Below, in pieces: positions 16,215-22,956 of a stretch of DNA of 25,440 nucleotides (positions are counted from its first letter, which is position 1; the number at the start of each line of letters is the position of its first letter). The stretch is from positions 1 through 25,440 of the forward strand of contig CAVXZW010000006.1 in NCBI GenBank assembly GCA_963766445.1, in the 5' to 3' direction. Below the pieces are notes generated by a model. It had not been told where the DNA came from. It was given only the letters and a program-made list of their open reading frames with translations, and made no database searches. This DNA is from JAICYJ01 sp963766445 (GTDB lineage Bacteria > Actinomycetota > Thermoleophilia > Gaiellales > JAICJC01). The position numbers and the translations under genes were made by a program.

Positions 16215-16616
16215 TCAGCGGGGATCGACGCAGAATCGGCCGTGCCGCCGGTTCAGGCACAGCAGGCCGGTCAGGCGACCGTCGTCGTCGATCACTGCCA
16301 GGCGCTCGCTGCCCAGCTGCTCGAGACGCTCCATGGCCTGGCCCATGCTGGCGTGCGGGGAGATGGTGGGCGGGCGGTCGCCGGCGTAGCCGCGGGCCGG
16401 GGCGGCGTCGTCGGCGGACTCGGGGATGAGGTCGCGTGTGAGCTCGCCGACCAGGCGCCCGTCGTCCTCGACGAGCGGGCAGACCTGCACGCGCGGGTTC
16501 TCGAACACCCGCCGCGCATCCGAGACGGTGGCGCCGGCAGCGAGGGTCTTGGGTCGCTTGATCATCACCTCGGCGACGCTCTGTGACGCTGCGATCTGCA
16601 GGTCGAGCTCGTCCAT
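16215..16616 (-). CDS. Tandem CBS-domain protein
   Basis: This 133-residue protein contains two CBS motifs. The first is VAEVMIKRPKTLAAGATVSDARRVF...VCPLVEDDGRLVGELTRDLI (residues about 14-66). The second is PPTISPHASMGQAMERLEQLGSERLAVIDDDGRLTGLLCLNR (residues about 80-125). Such small stand-alone CBS pairs bind adenine nucleotides and usually regulate other proteins. It starts at ATG 16616, 17 bases after icd, and is followed by phyH after 17 bases. It may sense nucleotide state for the neighbouring enzymes, but no direct evidence exists. The C-terminal HGRFCVDPR is short and lacks further domains. Confidence 0.85.
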   Translation of the reverse strand: MDELDLQIAASQSVAEVMIKRPKTLAAGATVSDARRVFENPRVQVCPLVEDDGRLVGELTRDLIPESADDAAPARGYAGDRPPTISPHASMGQAMERLEQLGSERLAVIDDDGRLTGLLCLNRRHGRFCVDPR

Positions 16617-16633
16617 CGACCGAAGTCTATCCC

Positions 16634-18070
16634 TCAGTCTTCGCCCTGAGCCTTGCTGTAGGCCTGGGCGCCGTCGAACTCGTGCAGCTTCTCGATGTGC
16701 GTGAAGCGGTGCTCCTCGGCCAGGCGCGAGAGCAGGGTCAGCAGGTCGGCGTCGGACAGGCCGGCCGACGAGTCGCGCATGATGAAGCGGCAGCGCCAGG
16801 CGTCAACGCAGTCGGTGGGAGTGCCGGTGGCCGGGAACACGCGGGTTCCGCGGTTGTCGACGATCTTCAGCTCGACCGGGCTGTTCTCGACCAGCCGCTG
16901 CATCGAGGTGCCGAGCTCGTCCGGCGTGCCGCCGAACTCGACGAACACGTCCAGCCCGGCCACGCGGCGCACGGCCGGGCGCACCATCACCGGGTCGCGC
17001 GTGATCTCGGGCATCTTCAGCGGCCGGTAGGAGCGGGCCGGCCAGGACGCCGACTCGTTGCCCAGGTTGGCGATGATGGCATCGGTGAACGCGGTGGTGG
17101 AGGCGGCGCCTGCATCGCCGACGACGTCGCGGGTGAGCGTGCCCTGCTCGAGCGTGCAGAGCAGCGCGTTCTCGATCGCGGCGGCCTGGTCGAACAGGTT
17201 CAGGTGGCGGAGCATCATCACCGCTGCGCCGATCATGGCGGTCGGGTTGATGGTGTTCTTGCCGGCGTACTTGGGCGCGGATCCGTGCACGGCCTCGAAG
17301 ATCGCGACGTCGCTGCCGAGGTTCGCGGAGGGCGCGAAGCCGAGGCCGCCGACCAGGGCGGAGGTGAGGTCGCTGAGGATGTCGCCGTTCATGTTGGTGG
17401 TCACGATCACGTCGAACTGCTCCGGCCGCTTGACCAGCTGGTGGGCGCAGTTGTCGACGATCACGTGCCAGGACTCGATCTCGGGGTACTCGGGCGCGAT
17501 CTCCTCGAACGTGCGCTTGAGCAGGCCCTCGGTCAGCTTCATGATGTTCGACTTGGTGGCGCAGGCGACGCTGGAGCGGCCCTCGGCCCGCGCGAACTCG
17601 AACGCCAGGCGCACGATCTTCTCGCAGCCCTTGCGGGAGATCACCTTCAGGCACTGCGCGACCCCCGGGGTCTGCATGTGCTCGATGCCGGCGTAGAGGT
17701 CCTCGACGTTCTCGCGGACCACGACCAGGTCGATGCCGCGGCCGGAGTAGGGCGTGACGACGCCGGGGAACTCACGCGCGGGGCGGATGTTGGCGTAGGT
17801 CTCGAACAGCTTGCGCAGGGTGACGTTGGCGCTCTTCTCGCCGAAGCCGACCGGCGTCTCCAGCGGGCCTTTGAGCACGACCCGCGAGCGGCTGATCGAG
17901 TCGATCGTGTCCTGCGGGACGCCCGACGGCAGGCCCTGCTTGAACACCTCGGCGCCGGCCTGGCGCGGCTCCCACTCGATCGGCGCGCCGCTGGCGTCGA
18001 CGATCCGGCGGGCCGAATCGACCACCTCCGGGCCGATCCCGTCGCCCGGTATGAGAGTCACCAGCGTCAT
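16634..18070 (-). CDS. icd: NADP-type isocitrate dehydrogenase, Thermus-type with C-terminal extension
   Basis: This 478-residue enzyme converts isocitrate to 2-oxoglutarate in the TCA cycle. It starts at ATG 18070 (MTLVTLIPGDGIGPEV). Recognisable blocks are KSANVTLRKLFETYANIRP, the substrate motif VVRENVEDLYAGIEH, CATKSNIMKLTEGLLKRTFEE, the conserved VDNCAHQLVKRPEQFDVIVTTNMNGDILSDL and EAVHGSAPKYAGKNTINPTA near the cofactor site. A roughly 140-residue extension (from about RPLKMPEITRDPVMVRP to EFDGAQAYSKAQGE) matches the long Thermus thermophilus form rather than E. coli Icd. The frame is intact. Cofactor choice (NADP) is by family resemblance. It heads the minus-strand run icd, CBS, phyH. 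Confidence 0.9.
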   Translation of the reverse strand: MTLVTLIPGDGIGPEVVDSARRIVDASGAPIEWEPRQAGAEVFKQGLPSGVPQDTIDSISRSRVVLKGPLETPVGFGEKSANVTLRKLFETYANIRPAREFPGVVTPYSGRGIDLVVVRENVEDLYAGIEHMQTPGVAQCLKVISRKGCEKIVRLAFEFARAEGRSSVACATKSNIMKLTEGLLKRTFEEIAPEYPEIESWHVIVDNCAHQLVKRPEQFDVIVTTNMNGDILSDLTSALVGGLGFAPSANLGSDVAIFEAVHGSAPKYAGKNTINPTAMIGAAVMMLRHLNLFDQAAAIENALLCTLEQGTLTRDVVGDAGAASTTAFTDAIIANLGNESASWPARSYRPLKMPEITRDPVMVRPAVRRVAGLDVFVEFGGTPDELGTSMQRLVENSPVELKIVDNRGTRVFPATGTPTDCVDAWRCRFIMRDSSAGLSDADLLTLLSRLAEEHRFTHIEKLHEFDGAQAYSKAQGED

Positions 18071-18139
18071 CGGCGGGCAGCCTACCGAAAGCTCCTCGGT
18101 AGCACGATCCGGTCTGCGACCGGCTGCCACGTCGCGCGT

Positions 18140-18155
18140 CCCCCCGTTGGGGTGA
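18140..18155 (+). promoter_or_regulatory. GC palindrome (CCCC-N4-GGGG), site A
   Basis: C6-GTT-GGGGTGA lies in the divergent region between icd and the collagen-like gene. Similar motifs occur at 19465 and 22880 (sites B and C). A GATATC at 18179-18184 lies about 30 bases downstream, close to the spacing between site C and its TATAAT. Confidence 0.4.
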
Positions 18156-18279
18156 TGGAGGGAGCACGCGGACGGGCCGATATCCGCCCTCAGCGACCAC
18201 TGCCTGCCTGGGTCCCCCTGCGCGAACGGTCGCTGCTCTTTTATCCGCCTGTTCGTCGACGTCTTACTTCGGAGGAAGC

Positions 18280-19280
18280 ATGAAGATCAAACGCACGGTG
18301 TTCGCGGTCGTGCTCGGCATTGCTCTGGGCACTGCCGGGGTTGCTGGCGCAGCCACAGCCACATCCGTACACTGGCCCGCAACCTGCGCGAAATTCTCGT
18401 GCGTTGACAAGCATCTCAACGGCCTGCACCGCGGTGTCAAGCGAGCCTTGCATCGCACGATGACGCCGGGGCCGACCGGTGCTACCGGCGCTACTGGCGC
18501 TCTGCGACGGGCATTGCCGGCACGGACTGGTGCAACGGCGCCACTGGTCCACCAGGACGGAACCAACGGCATCGATGGCACCAACGGCATCGACGGAACC
18601 AACGGCATCGACGGAACCAACGGCATCGACGGAATCAACGGCATCGACGGTACTCAAGGGCTCCAGGACCAACGGGTCGACGGTGCCCACGGCACGGGTA
18701 CCGACGGGCTCCAGGGTCGGCAGGGTGACATCGGCCCGGCCGGGCCGACGGGTCCGCAGGGTGACCCGGGTGTCGACGGCACCAATGGCGCCAACGGCAC
18801 GGACGGAATCAACGGCATCGGACGGAGTCAGGACCAACGGCACGGACGGACCAACGGCATCGACGGAACCAACGGAACCAACGGCACGGACGGTCAAAGC
18901 GTCACAGTGACGGCTGAAGCAGCAGGCGCGAACTGCGCCAATGCAGGACAGAAGCTCGTCTCGGTCAGCGGCACTTCGTACGTCTGCAACGGTGCCGCGA
19001 TGGTGTGACGACGGTGACGATCGTTGCCGGAACCGCCGGCGCGCTTCCTGGAAACGCCGCTATAGGTGCAACGGTGACCTCCACGGCCACCTGCTCGAGC
19101 GGGAAGATGGTCGGCGGCGGCGCCAACATCACCGGCAACTACGCGGCGCATACAATCGCAGCGGTCACCTCCTCATATCCAAGCGCGGCAGCCACTTGGA
19201 CGGCTACCGCAACGGCGTTCGTACACACGGCAAATGGCACTCCTCCTAGCATCACGGCGTATGCACTCTGCGCGAGCTAG
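18280..19280 (+). CDS. Secreted collagen-like repeat protein (several frame changes)
   Basis: This exported Gly-X-Y repeat protein starts at ATG 18280, three bases after a GGAGGA site. The N-terminus is a Sec signal (KIKRTVFAVVLGIALGTAGVAGAA, cleavage near residue 25). A short Cys-containing linker with two Cys (CAKFSC) follows, then collagen repeats: TPGPTGATGATG, the GTNGID block at 18559-18648, GPAGPTGPQGDPGVDG and GTNGTNGTDG. The Gly-X-Y register breaks near 18495-18555, 18660-18690 and 18820-18840, each fixable by one-base changes. A second Cys pair (CANAGQ..YVCNG) precedes the TGA at 19006. One base there joins the C-terminal domain (CSSGKMVGGGANITG to ITAYALCAS), which ends at 19280. 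Surface display or matrix function is likely. The partner is unknown. Confidence 0.7.
18559..18648 (+). repeat. 18-bp tandem repeat, five units, encoding GTNGID
   Basis: Units of the type GGAACCAACGGCATCGAC start at 18559, 18577, 18595, 18613 and 18631, with one or two substitutions in some. Each codes for two collagen triplets. Near-identity at DNA level suggests recent expansion and a variable repeat number. Confidence 0.85.
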
Positions 19281-19517
19281 TAGGACAGTTCGTCAGCAAG
19301 TCGGAGGGGCCCCGCAAGGGCTTCGCGACGCCGCTGAGACCGCCGCCGGTGAGCTGGGCGGCGGCGCCTCGGAACTCCTCGGTTCGGTAATCGATGGCTC
19401 TGCCATCTGGGGCGTCGACGATGAAGGCCAGTGCGAGCACGCCTGCGCGCGGGAATCGACGAATCCCCCAAACGGGGGGTGACCTCTTACCCCATCGGGG
19501 ACGATAGACGGCTCAGC
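19281..19517. other. Intergenic region with regulatory palindrome (site B)
   Basis: These 237 bases hold no convincing gene. A minus-strand open frame at 19252-19440 lacks supporting features. At 19465-19481 lies CCCCC-AAAC-GGGGGG followed by TGA. GATAGA at 19503-19508 could be a -10 element only 9 bases before the next ATG, implying a leaderless or very short leader mRNA. Confidence 0.5.
19465..19481. promoter_or_regulatory. GC palindrome (CCCC-N4-GGGG), site B
   Basis: CCCCC-AAAC-GGGGGG-TG. Its reverse complement reads C6-GTTT-G5, matching site A (C6-GTT-G4). It lies upstream of the small anchored protein gene at 19518 with a -10-like element about 28 bases further on, as at site C. Confidence 0.4.
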
Positions 19518-20143
19518 ATGACGTTGACTGCCCCCGAAACAGCATCCACGCCCGAGTCGGAATACTCCTCGGCAGAATCGTCCTCACGCGATCGAACGAG
19601 CCGCGACGCTCGGCCGTTCCCCGTGGGTGTGGTTCGTTGCTTTGGTGCTGCTGGGGGCCCTGGTCGGAATCGCCGCCGGACTGTATTTGCGCGGCGGCGG
19701 TGCTTCGAATGCGAAACACGCGCCGGTGGCGGCCGTTTCCACTAGCGCTCTTGGCTCGTGGGTTGCGACGGTCGGTCACCCCGTCTACTGGGCCGGGCCC
19801 GAGCACGGTTACACGTACGAGCTGACGCACACGACGGACGGGCGGATCTACATTCGCTACCTGCCCGCCGGCGTGGCGGTTGGCTCTTCCGCCCCTGACT
19901 ACCTGACGGTGGGCACCTATCCGGTCAAGCAACGCGCTCTCGACGGTCCGCGCGATCGGATCGAAGAACGGTGGGTCGCTGATCAAGCTCTCGGCGGGCG
20001 GATGGGCCGCCGTTGACCCAGATCATCCGCTCAGCATCTACATCGCCTACCCGGGCGCCGGCTACGAGGTCGAGGTCTACGATCCCTCGCCGGGCATGGC
20101 CCGCCGACTGGTCGACAGCGGCGCCATCGCCCCGGTCGTCTGA
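19518..20143 (+). CDS. Small membrane-anchored protein with extracytoplasmic domain (two frame changes)
   Basis: This protein of about 208 residues has a Ser/Glu-rich cytoplasmic head (MTLTAPETASTPESEYSSAE), one TM segment (WVWFVALVLLGALVGIAAGLYL) and an extracytoplasmic domain. That domain reads HPVYWAGPEHGYTYELTHTTDGRIYIRYLPAGV, YLTVGTYPV, GGWAAVDPDHPLSIYIAYPGAGYEVEVYDPSP, and ends ARRLVDSGAIAPVV. The head, TM-middle and end are in three frames, joined by one-base changes near 19615 and 19927. The domain type is familiar as a hypothetical actinobacterial secreted beta protein, but has no known role. No ribosome site precedes ATG 19518. The palindrome of site B and a near-start -10 suggest leaderless translation. 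Confidence 0.6.
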
Positions 20144-20310
20144 GCCGCGGCAGCGTGTGGCTGGCGACCTAAACGCCGAATAACGGCAGTGCGCCGGCGC
20201 AGTCCGCGAGCGATTCGCTGCCGGCGCGTCAAGCGCCTGCGCGCAAACGCCACGTCGAGGTCGACCAGTTCCTTGACGACCTTGCGGCGTATCTCAATCG
20301 ATCTCAGCAC
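20077..20310 (-). CDS. Possible small basic protein
   Basis: This 77-codon frame starts at GTG 20310 (LRSIEIRRKVVKELVDLDVAFARRRLTRRQRIARGLRRR). The first 50 residues form a plausible basic, helix-forming sequence with a VVKELVDLDVAFARRRL amphipathic stretch. The C-terminal third overlaps the end of the convergent gene and looks like shadow sequence. No clear ribosome site or known family is seen. It could be a real basic peptide or chance. Confidence 0.25.
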   Translation of the reverse strand: MLRSIEIRRKVVKELVDLDVAFARRRLTRRQRIARGLRRRTAVIRRLGRQPHAAAAQTTGAMAPLSTSRRAMPGEGS

Positions 20311-20377
20311 GATCGATCCCCCGGCGCCTCATGGCCTGGCTTCGCCCACCGCGACAGTAGGGTGGAAGAAAAGCGCC

Positions 20378-20427
20378 GGTTGTCGCGTCCTCTAAGTACC
20401 CGACAACCCGCGCGAGGCTTCCGCGCG
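20378..20427 (+). promoter_or_regulatory. Two-hairpin leader upstream of a small gene
   Basis: The first hairpin has a perfect 8-bp stem, GGTTGTCG (20378-20385) with CGACAACC (20401-20408), and a 15-base loop. The second follows directly, with stem CGCGCG (20409-20414 and 20422-20427) and a 7-base loop AGGCTTC. An AGGGAG ribosome site lies 10 bases later, at 20438-20443. The compact arrangement just before a start codon suggests an attenuator or regulatory RNA element. It matches no riboswitch class I recognise. Confidence 0.4.
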
Positions 20428-20447
20428 ACCAAACCGCAGGGAGCGTG

Positions 20448-20678
20448 GTGCGTGTGTTCACCGTGAGCGTCAAGTACAACGGACAGCCAGAGCGTGACGC
20501 TGGGGACTATCCGACGCGGCAGCAGGCAGCCCATGCGGCCGCGCTGGCGGCCGGGATCGTGGGGGAGCACGGGGCGCCGCCGGTCAAGGTGGGCGTCCAT
20601 GAGTCCCGCACCGATCGGCGTCGTGTGCGGCCGCCGGGCATGACTGTTCGCCCCCATGTAGCTGATCCCGCGGGTTAA
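20448..20678 (+). CDS. Small hypothetical protein
   Basis: This 76-residue protein begins MRVFTVSVKYNGQPERDAGDYPTRQQAAHAAALAAGIV and ends with a basic, Pro-rich tail. The N-terminal part has a beta strand and an Ala-rich helix, a pattern seen in small actinobacterial proteins of unknown function. GTG codons at 20445, 20448 and 20454 are possible starts; the ribosome site AGGGAG (20438-20443) favours the later two. It stands alone behind the two-hairpin leader. Confidence 0.5.
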   Translation: MRVFTVSVKYNGQPERDAGDYPTRQQAAHAAALAAGIVGEHGAPPVKVGVHESRTDRRRVRPPGMTVRPHVADPAG

Positions 20679-20717
20679 GTCCGGGTTTAGCTGACAGTCG
20701 ACGGCCGTGGTCGAGGC

Positions 20718-20723
20718 TAGTAT
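20718..20723 (+). promoter_or_regulatory. -10-like element (TAGTAT) upstream of pdhA
   Basis: TAGTAT lies about 120 bases before the pdhA ATG. A CTGACA at 20691-20696 is 21 bases upstream, too far for an ideal -35. The 5' leader would be about 115 bases long. Weak evidence. Confidence 0.35.
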
Positions 20724-20844
20724 CAGGCCCGTCGTGTTGGGCATCTGCCGACCCGCGAGGTTCCGCCTAAAGCGTATCGCCGGAAATGGCCGATAAGCCC
20801 ATTGACCCGTCCGCGCTCCCCAAACGAGGACCTCGCCTGAACCG

Positions 20845-21885
20845 ATGAGCACGCCCGCACGAAATATCTCCGCCGTCCCCGAGCCCGCCCCCGCGCCCCG
20901 CATCTCCGACGAGGAGGCGCTGAACCTCTACTACTGGATGGTGCTGACACGCGCCACCGAGGAGCGCGCTCTGAACCTGTACCGGCAGGGCAAGCTGCCC
21001 GGCAGCTACTACACCGGTCGCGGCCAGGAGGCGATCTCGGTCGGCATGGCGGCGCCGCTCCGCAGGGGCGCCGACGGCGACTGGCTGTCGCCGTGGATCC
21101 GCGACCTCGGCTCCTACCTGGTGCACGGCGTACCCGTGTGGCGCATGTTCGCGCAGTTCATGGGCAAGGCCGGCTCCACGACACGCGGCAAGGACGGCAA
21201 CCTGCACATCGGCGGCTACGAGTGGAACATCCCCTGCCAGGTGTCGCACATGGCCGACATGATCCCGCTCACCGTGGGTGCGGCGCTGGCCTACAAGCAG
21301 CGCGGCGAGGATCGCGTGGCCGTCACGTCCTTCGGCGACGGCGCCACCTCTCGCGGCGACTTCCACGAGGGGCTGAACATCGCGGCCGTGCTCGAGGTGC
21401 CGGCGGTGTTCGTGGCCGAGAACAACCGCTGGGCCTACACGACGCCGATCAGCAAGCAGACGAAGGTCACCGACCTCTACAAGAAGGCGCTCGGATACGG
21501 CATCCCCGCGATCGAGGTGGACGGCAACGACGTGCTGGCGGTGTACTCGGCGATGAGCGAGGCGGTGGCGCACTGCCGCGCCGGCCGCGGCCCGCGCTTC
21601 ATCGAGTGCAAGACCTATCGCATGGCCGGCCACGCGGCCCACGACAAGTACGAGAGCTACATGCCGATGGAGCTCCTGGCCGAGTGGTCGGACAAGGATC
21701 CGCTGAAGCGCCTCGAGCAGGCGCTGCGCGAGGAGCGGACGATCGACGAGGCGAAGCTCGAGGGCATCCGCACGACGGTCAAGGACGAGGTGCACGAGGC
21801 GGTCGAGCGGGCTGATGCCGACGGGTTCGCGGACCCCTCGGAGGCGCACCTCGGGGTGTTCGCGGAGGCTGACACCGATGCCTGA
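20845..21885 (+). CDS. pdhA: 2-oxoacid dehydrogenase E1 component, alpha subunit
   Basis: This 346-residue thiamine-diphosphate enzyme subunit decarboxylates a 2-oxoacid (pyruvate, branched-chain or acetoin-type) in a multienzyme complex. It starts at ATG 20845. Blocks include LNLYYWMVLTRATEERALNLYRQGKLPG, GRGQEAISVGMA, and DWLSPWIRDLGSYLVHG. The cofactor motif GDGATSRGDFHEGLNIAAVLEVPAVFVAENN (GDG...NN, near residues 168-199) is complete, as is the phosphorylation-loop region ECKTYRMAGHAAHDKYESY. The frame is intact. It overlaps pdhB by 8 bases, so the two subunits are translationally coupled. No E2 or E3 gene is in the window, so specificity is open. Confidence 0.85.
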   Translation: MSTPARNISAVPEPAPAPRISDEEALNLYYWMVLTRATEERALNLYRQGKLPGSYYTGRGQEAISVGMAAPLRRGADGDWLSPWIRDLGSYLVHGVPVWRMFAQFMGKAGSTTRGKDGNLHIGGYEWNIPCQVSHMADMIPLTVGAALAYKQRGEDRVAVTSFGDGATSRGDFHEGLNIAAVLEVPAVFVAENNRWAYTTPISKQTKVTDLYKKALGYGIPAIEVDGNDVLAVYSAMSEAVAHCRAGRGPRFIECKTYRMAGHAAHDKYESYMPMELLAEWSDKDPLKRLEQALREERTIDEAKLEGIRTTVKDEVHEAVERADADGFADPSEAHLGVFAEADTDA

Positions 21886-22862
21886 GATCACGTACCTGGA
21901 GGCGATCCGGGCCGCGATGCACGACGAGATGGAGATCGACGAGCGGGTGTTCGTGATGGGCGAGGACGTCGGCCGCCAGGGCGGCGCGTTCGGGGCCACC
22001 AAGGAGCTGCAGCAGCGATTCGGCGAGCTGCGCTCCATCGACACCCCGGTGGCCGAGTCGGGCATCGTGGGCGTCGCCGTGGGTGCGGCCATGGCCGGGC
22101 AGCGGCCGATCGCCGAGATGCAGTTCGCCGACTTCGTGTCGTGCGCGTACGACCAGCTGATCACCTGCGCCGCGAAGATGCACTACCGCATCGGCTGGGC
22201 GGTGCCGCTGGTCGTGCGTTGCCCCAACGGCGGCGGGGTCGGCGGCGGCCCGTACCACTCCGAGAACGTGGAGGCGTGGTTCCACCATCACGCCGGCCTC
22301 AAGATCGTTTGCCCGGCGACCGCGACCGATGCCTACGGGCTGCTGCGGTCGGCGATCCGCGACCCCAACCCGGTCGTGTTCTGCGAGCACAAGTTCCTCT
22401 ACCGCCGCGTCAAGCAGCAGGTCGCCACCGGCCCGCGGGACGGCGTGCTGGTGCCGCTGGGCAAGGCCGACGTCGTGCGTGAGGGCAGCGACCTGTCGAT
22501 CATCACCTACGCCTCCACCGTGCAGCTGGCGCTGGCCGTGGCGGACACGCTCGAGCGGGAGGACGTCTCGGTCGAGGTGATCGACCTGCGGACGCTGGTC
22601 CCGTTCGATCGCGACACGGTGCTGGACTCGGTGCGCAAGACCGGCAAGACGCTGATCGTGCACGAGGACAACCTGACCGGCGGATTCGGCGGCGAGGTGG
22701 CGGCCGTGATCGCGCAGGACGCGTTCGAGTACCTGGATGCACCGGTACGGCGGGTGGCGGCGCTGGACACGCCGATCCCGTTCGCGCCGCCGCTGGAGCG
22801 CGAGTACCTGCCGCTCGAAGAGGACATTCTCTCGGCGGCGCGCGACGCTGGCCGCCTACTGA
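21878..22862 (+). CDS. pdhB: 2-oxoacid dehydrogenase E1 component, beta subunit (3' frameshift)
   Basis: This is the beta subunit of the same E1 enzyme, about 327 residues after correction. The start ATG 21878 overlaps the pdhA stop. It reads MPEITYLEAIRAAMHDEM, FVMGEDVGRQGGAFGATKELQQRFG and DTPVAESGIVGVAVGAAMAGQRPIAEMQFADF. It continues with PNGGGVGGGPYHSEN, DLRTLVPFDRDTVLDSVRKTGKTLIVHEDNLTGGFGGEVAAVI and PIPFAPPLEREYLP, all typical. As written, the frame runs to 22921 with a nonfamily tail. One base change near 22846 gives the normal end LAAY and a stop at 22860-22862, and the regulatory region of the next gene then starts directly after it. Confidence 0.85.
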
Positions 22863-22879
22863 AAATTTGCGGCCCGTGT

Positions 22880-22922
22880 CCCCCTTTTGGGGTGCTCACG
22901 GCGGGTCGCCCGTTCGTATAAT
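22880..22922 (+). promoter_or_regulatory. GC palindrome site C with TATAAT promoter of the diguanylate cyclase gene
   Basis: CCCCC-TTTT-GGGG-TG at 22880-22894 is followed, 28 bases after the first G of the GGGG arm, by a perfect TATAAT (22917-22922). No good -35 is seen at the usual distance, so the palindrome is well placed for an activator that replaces it. Transcription should start near 22930, 27 bases before GTG 22957. Confidence 0.55.
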
Positions 22923-22956
22923 CCGAGACTGGGTCTGGGAAGGGGTCACTGAAAGC

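Noticed and set aside
19252..19440. Minus-strand open frame between the collagen-like and anchored protein genes
   Set aside because: No ribosome site, no family motif, and composition not distinct from shadow frames.
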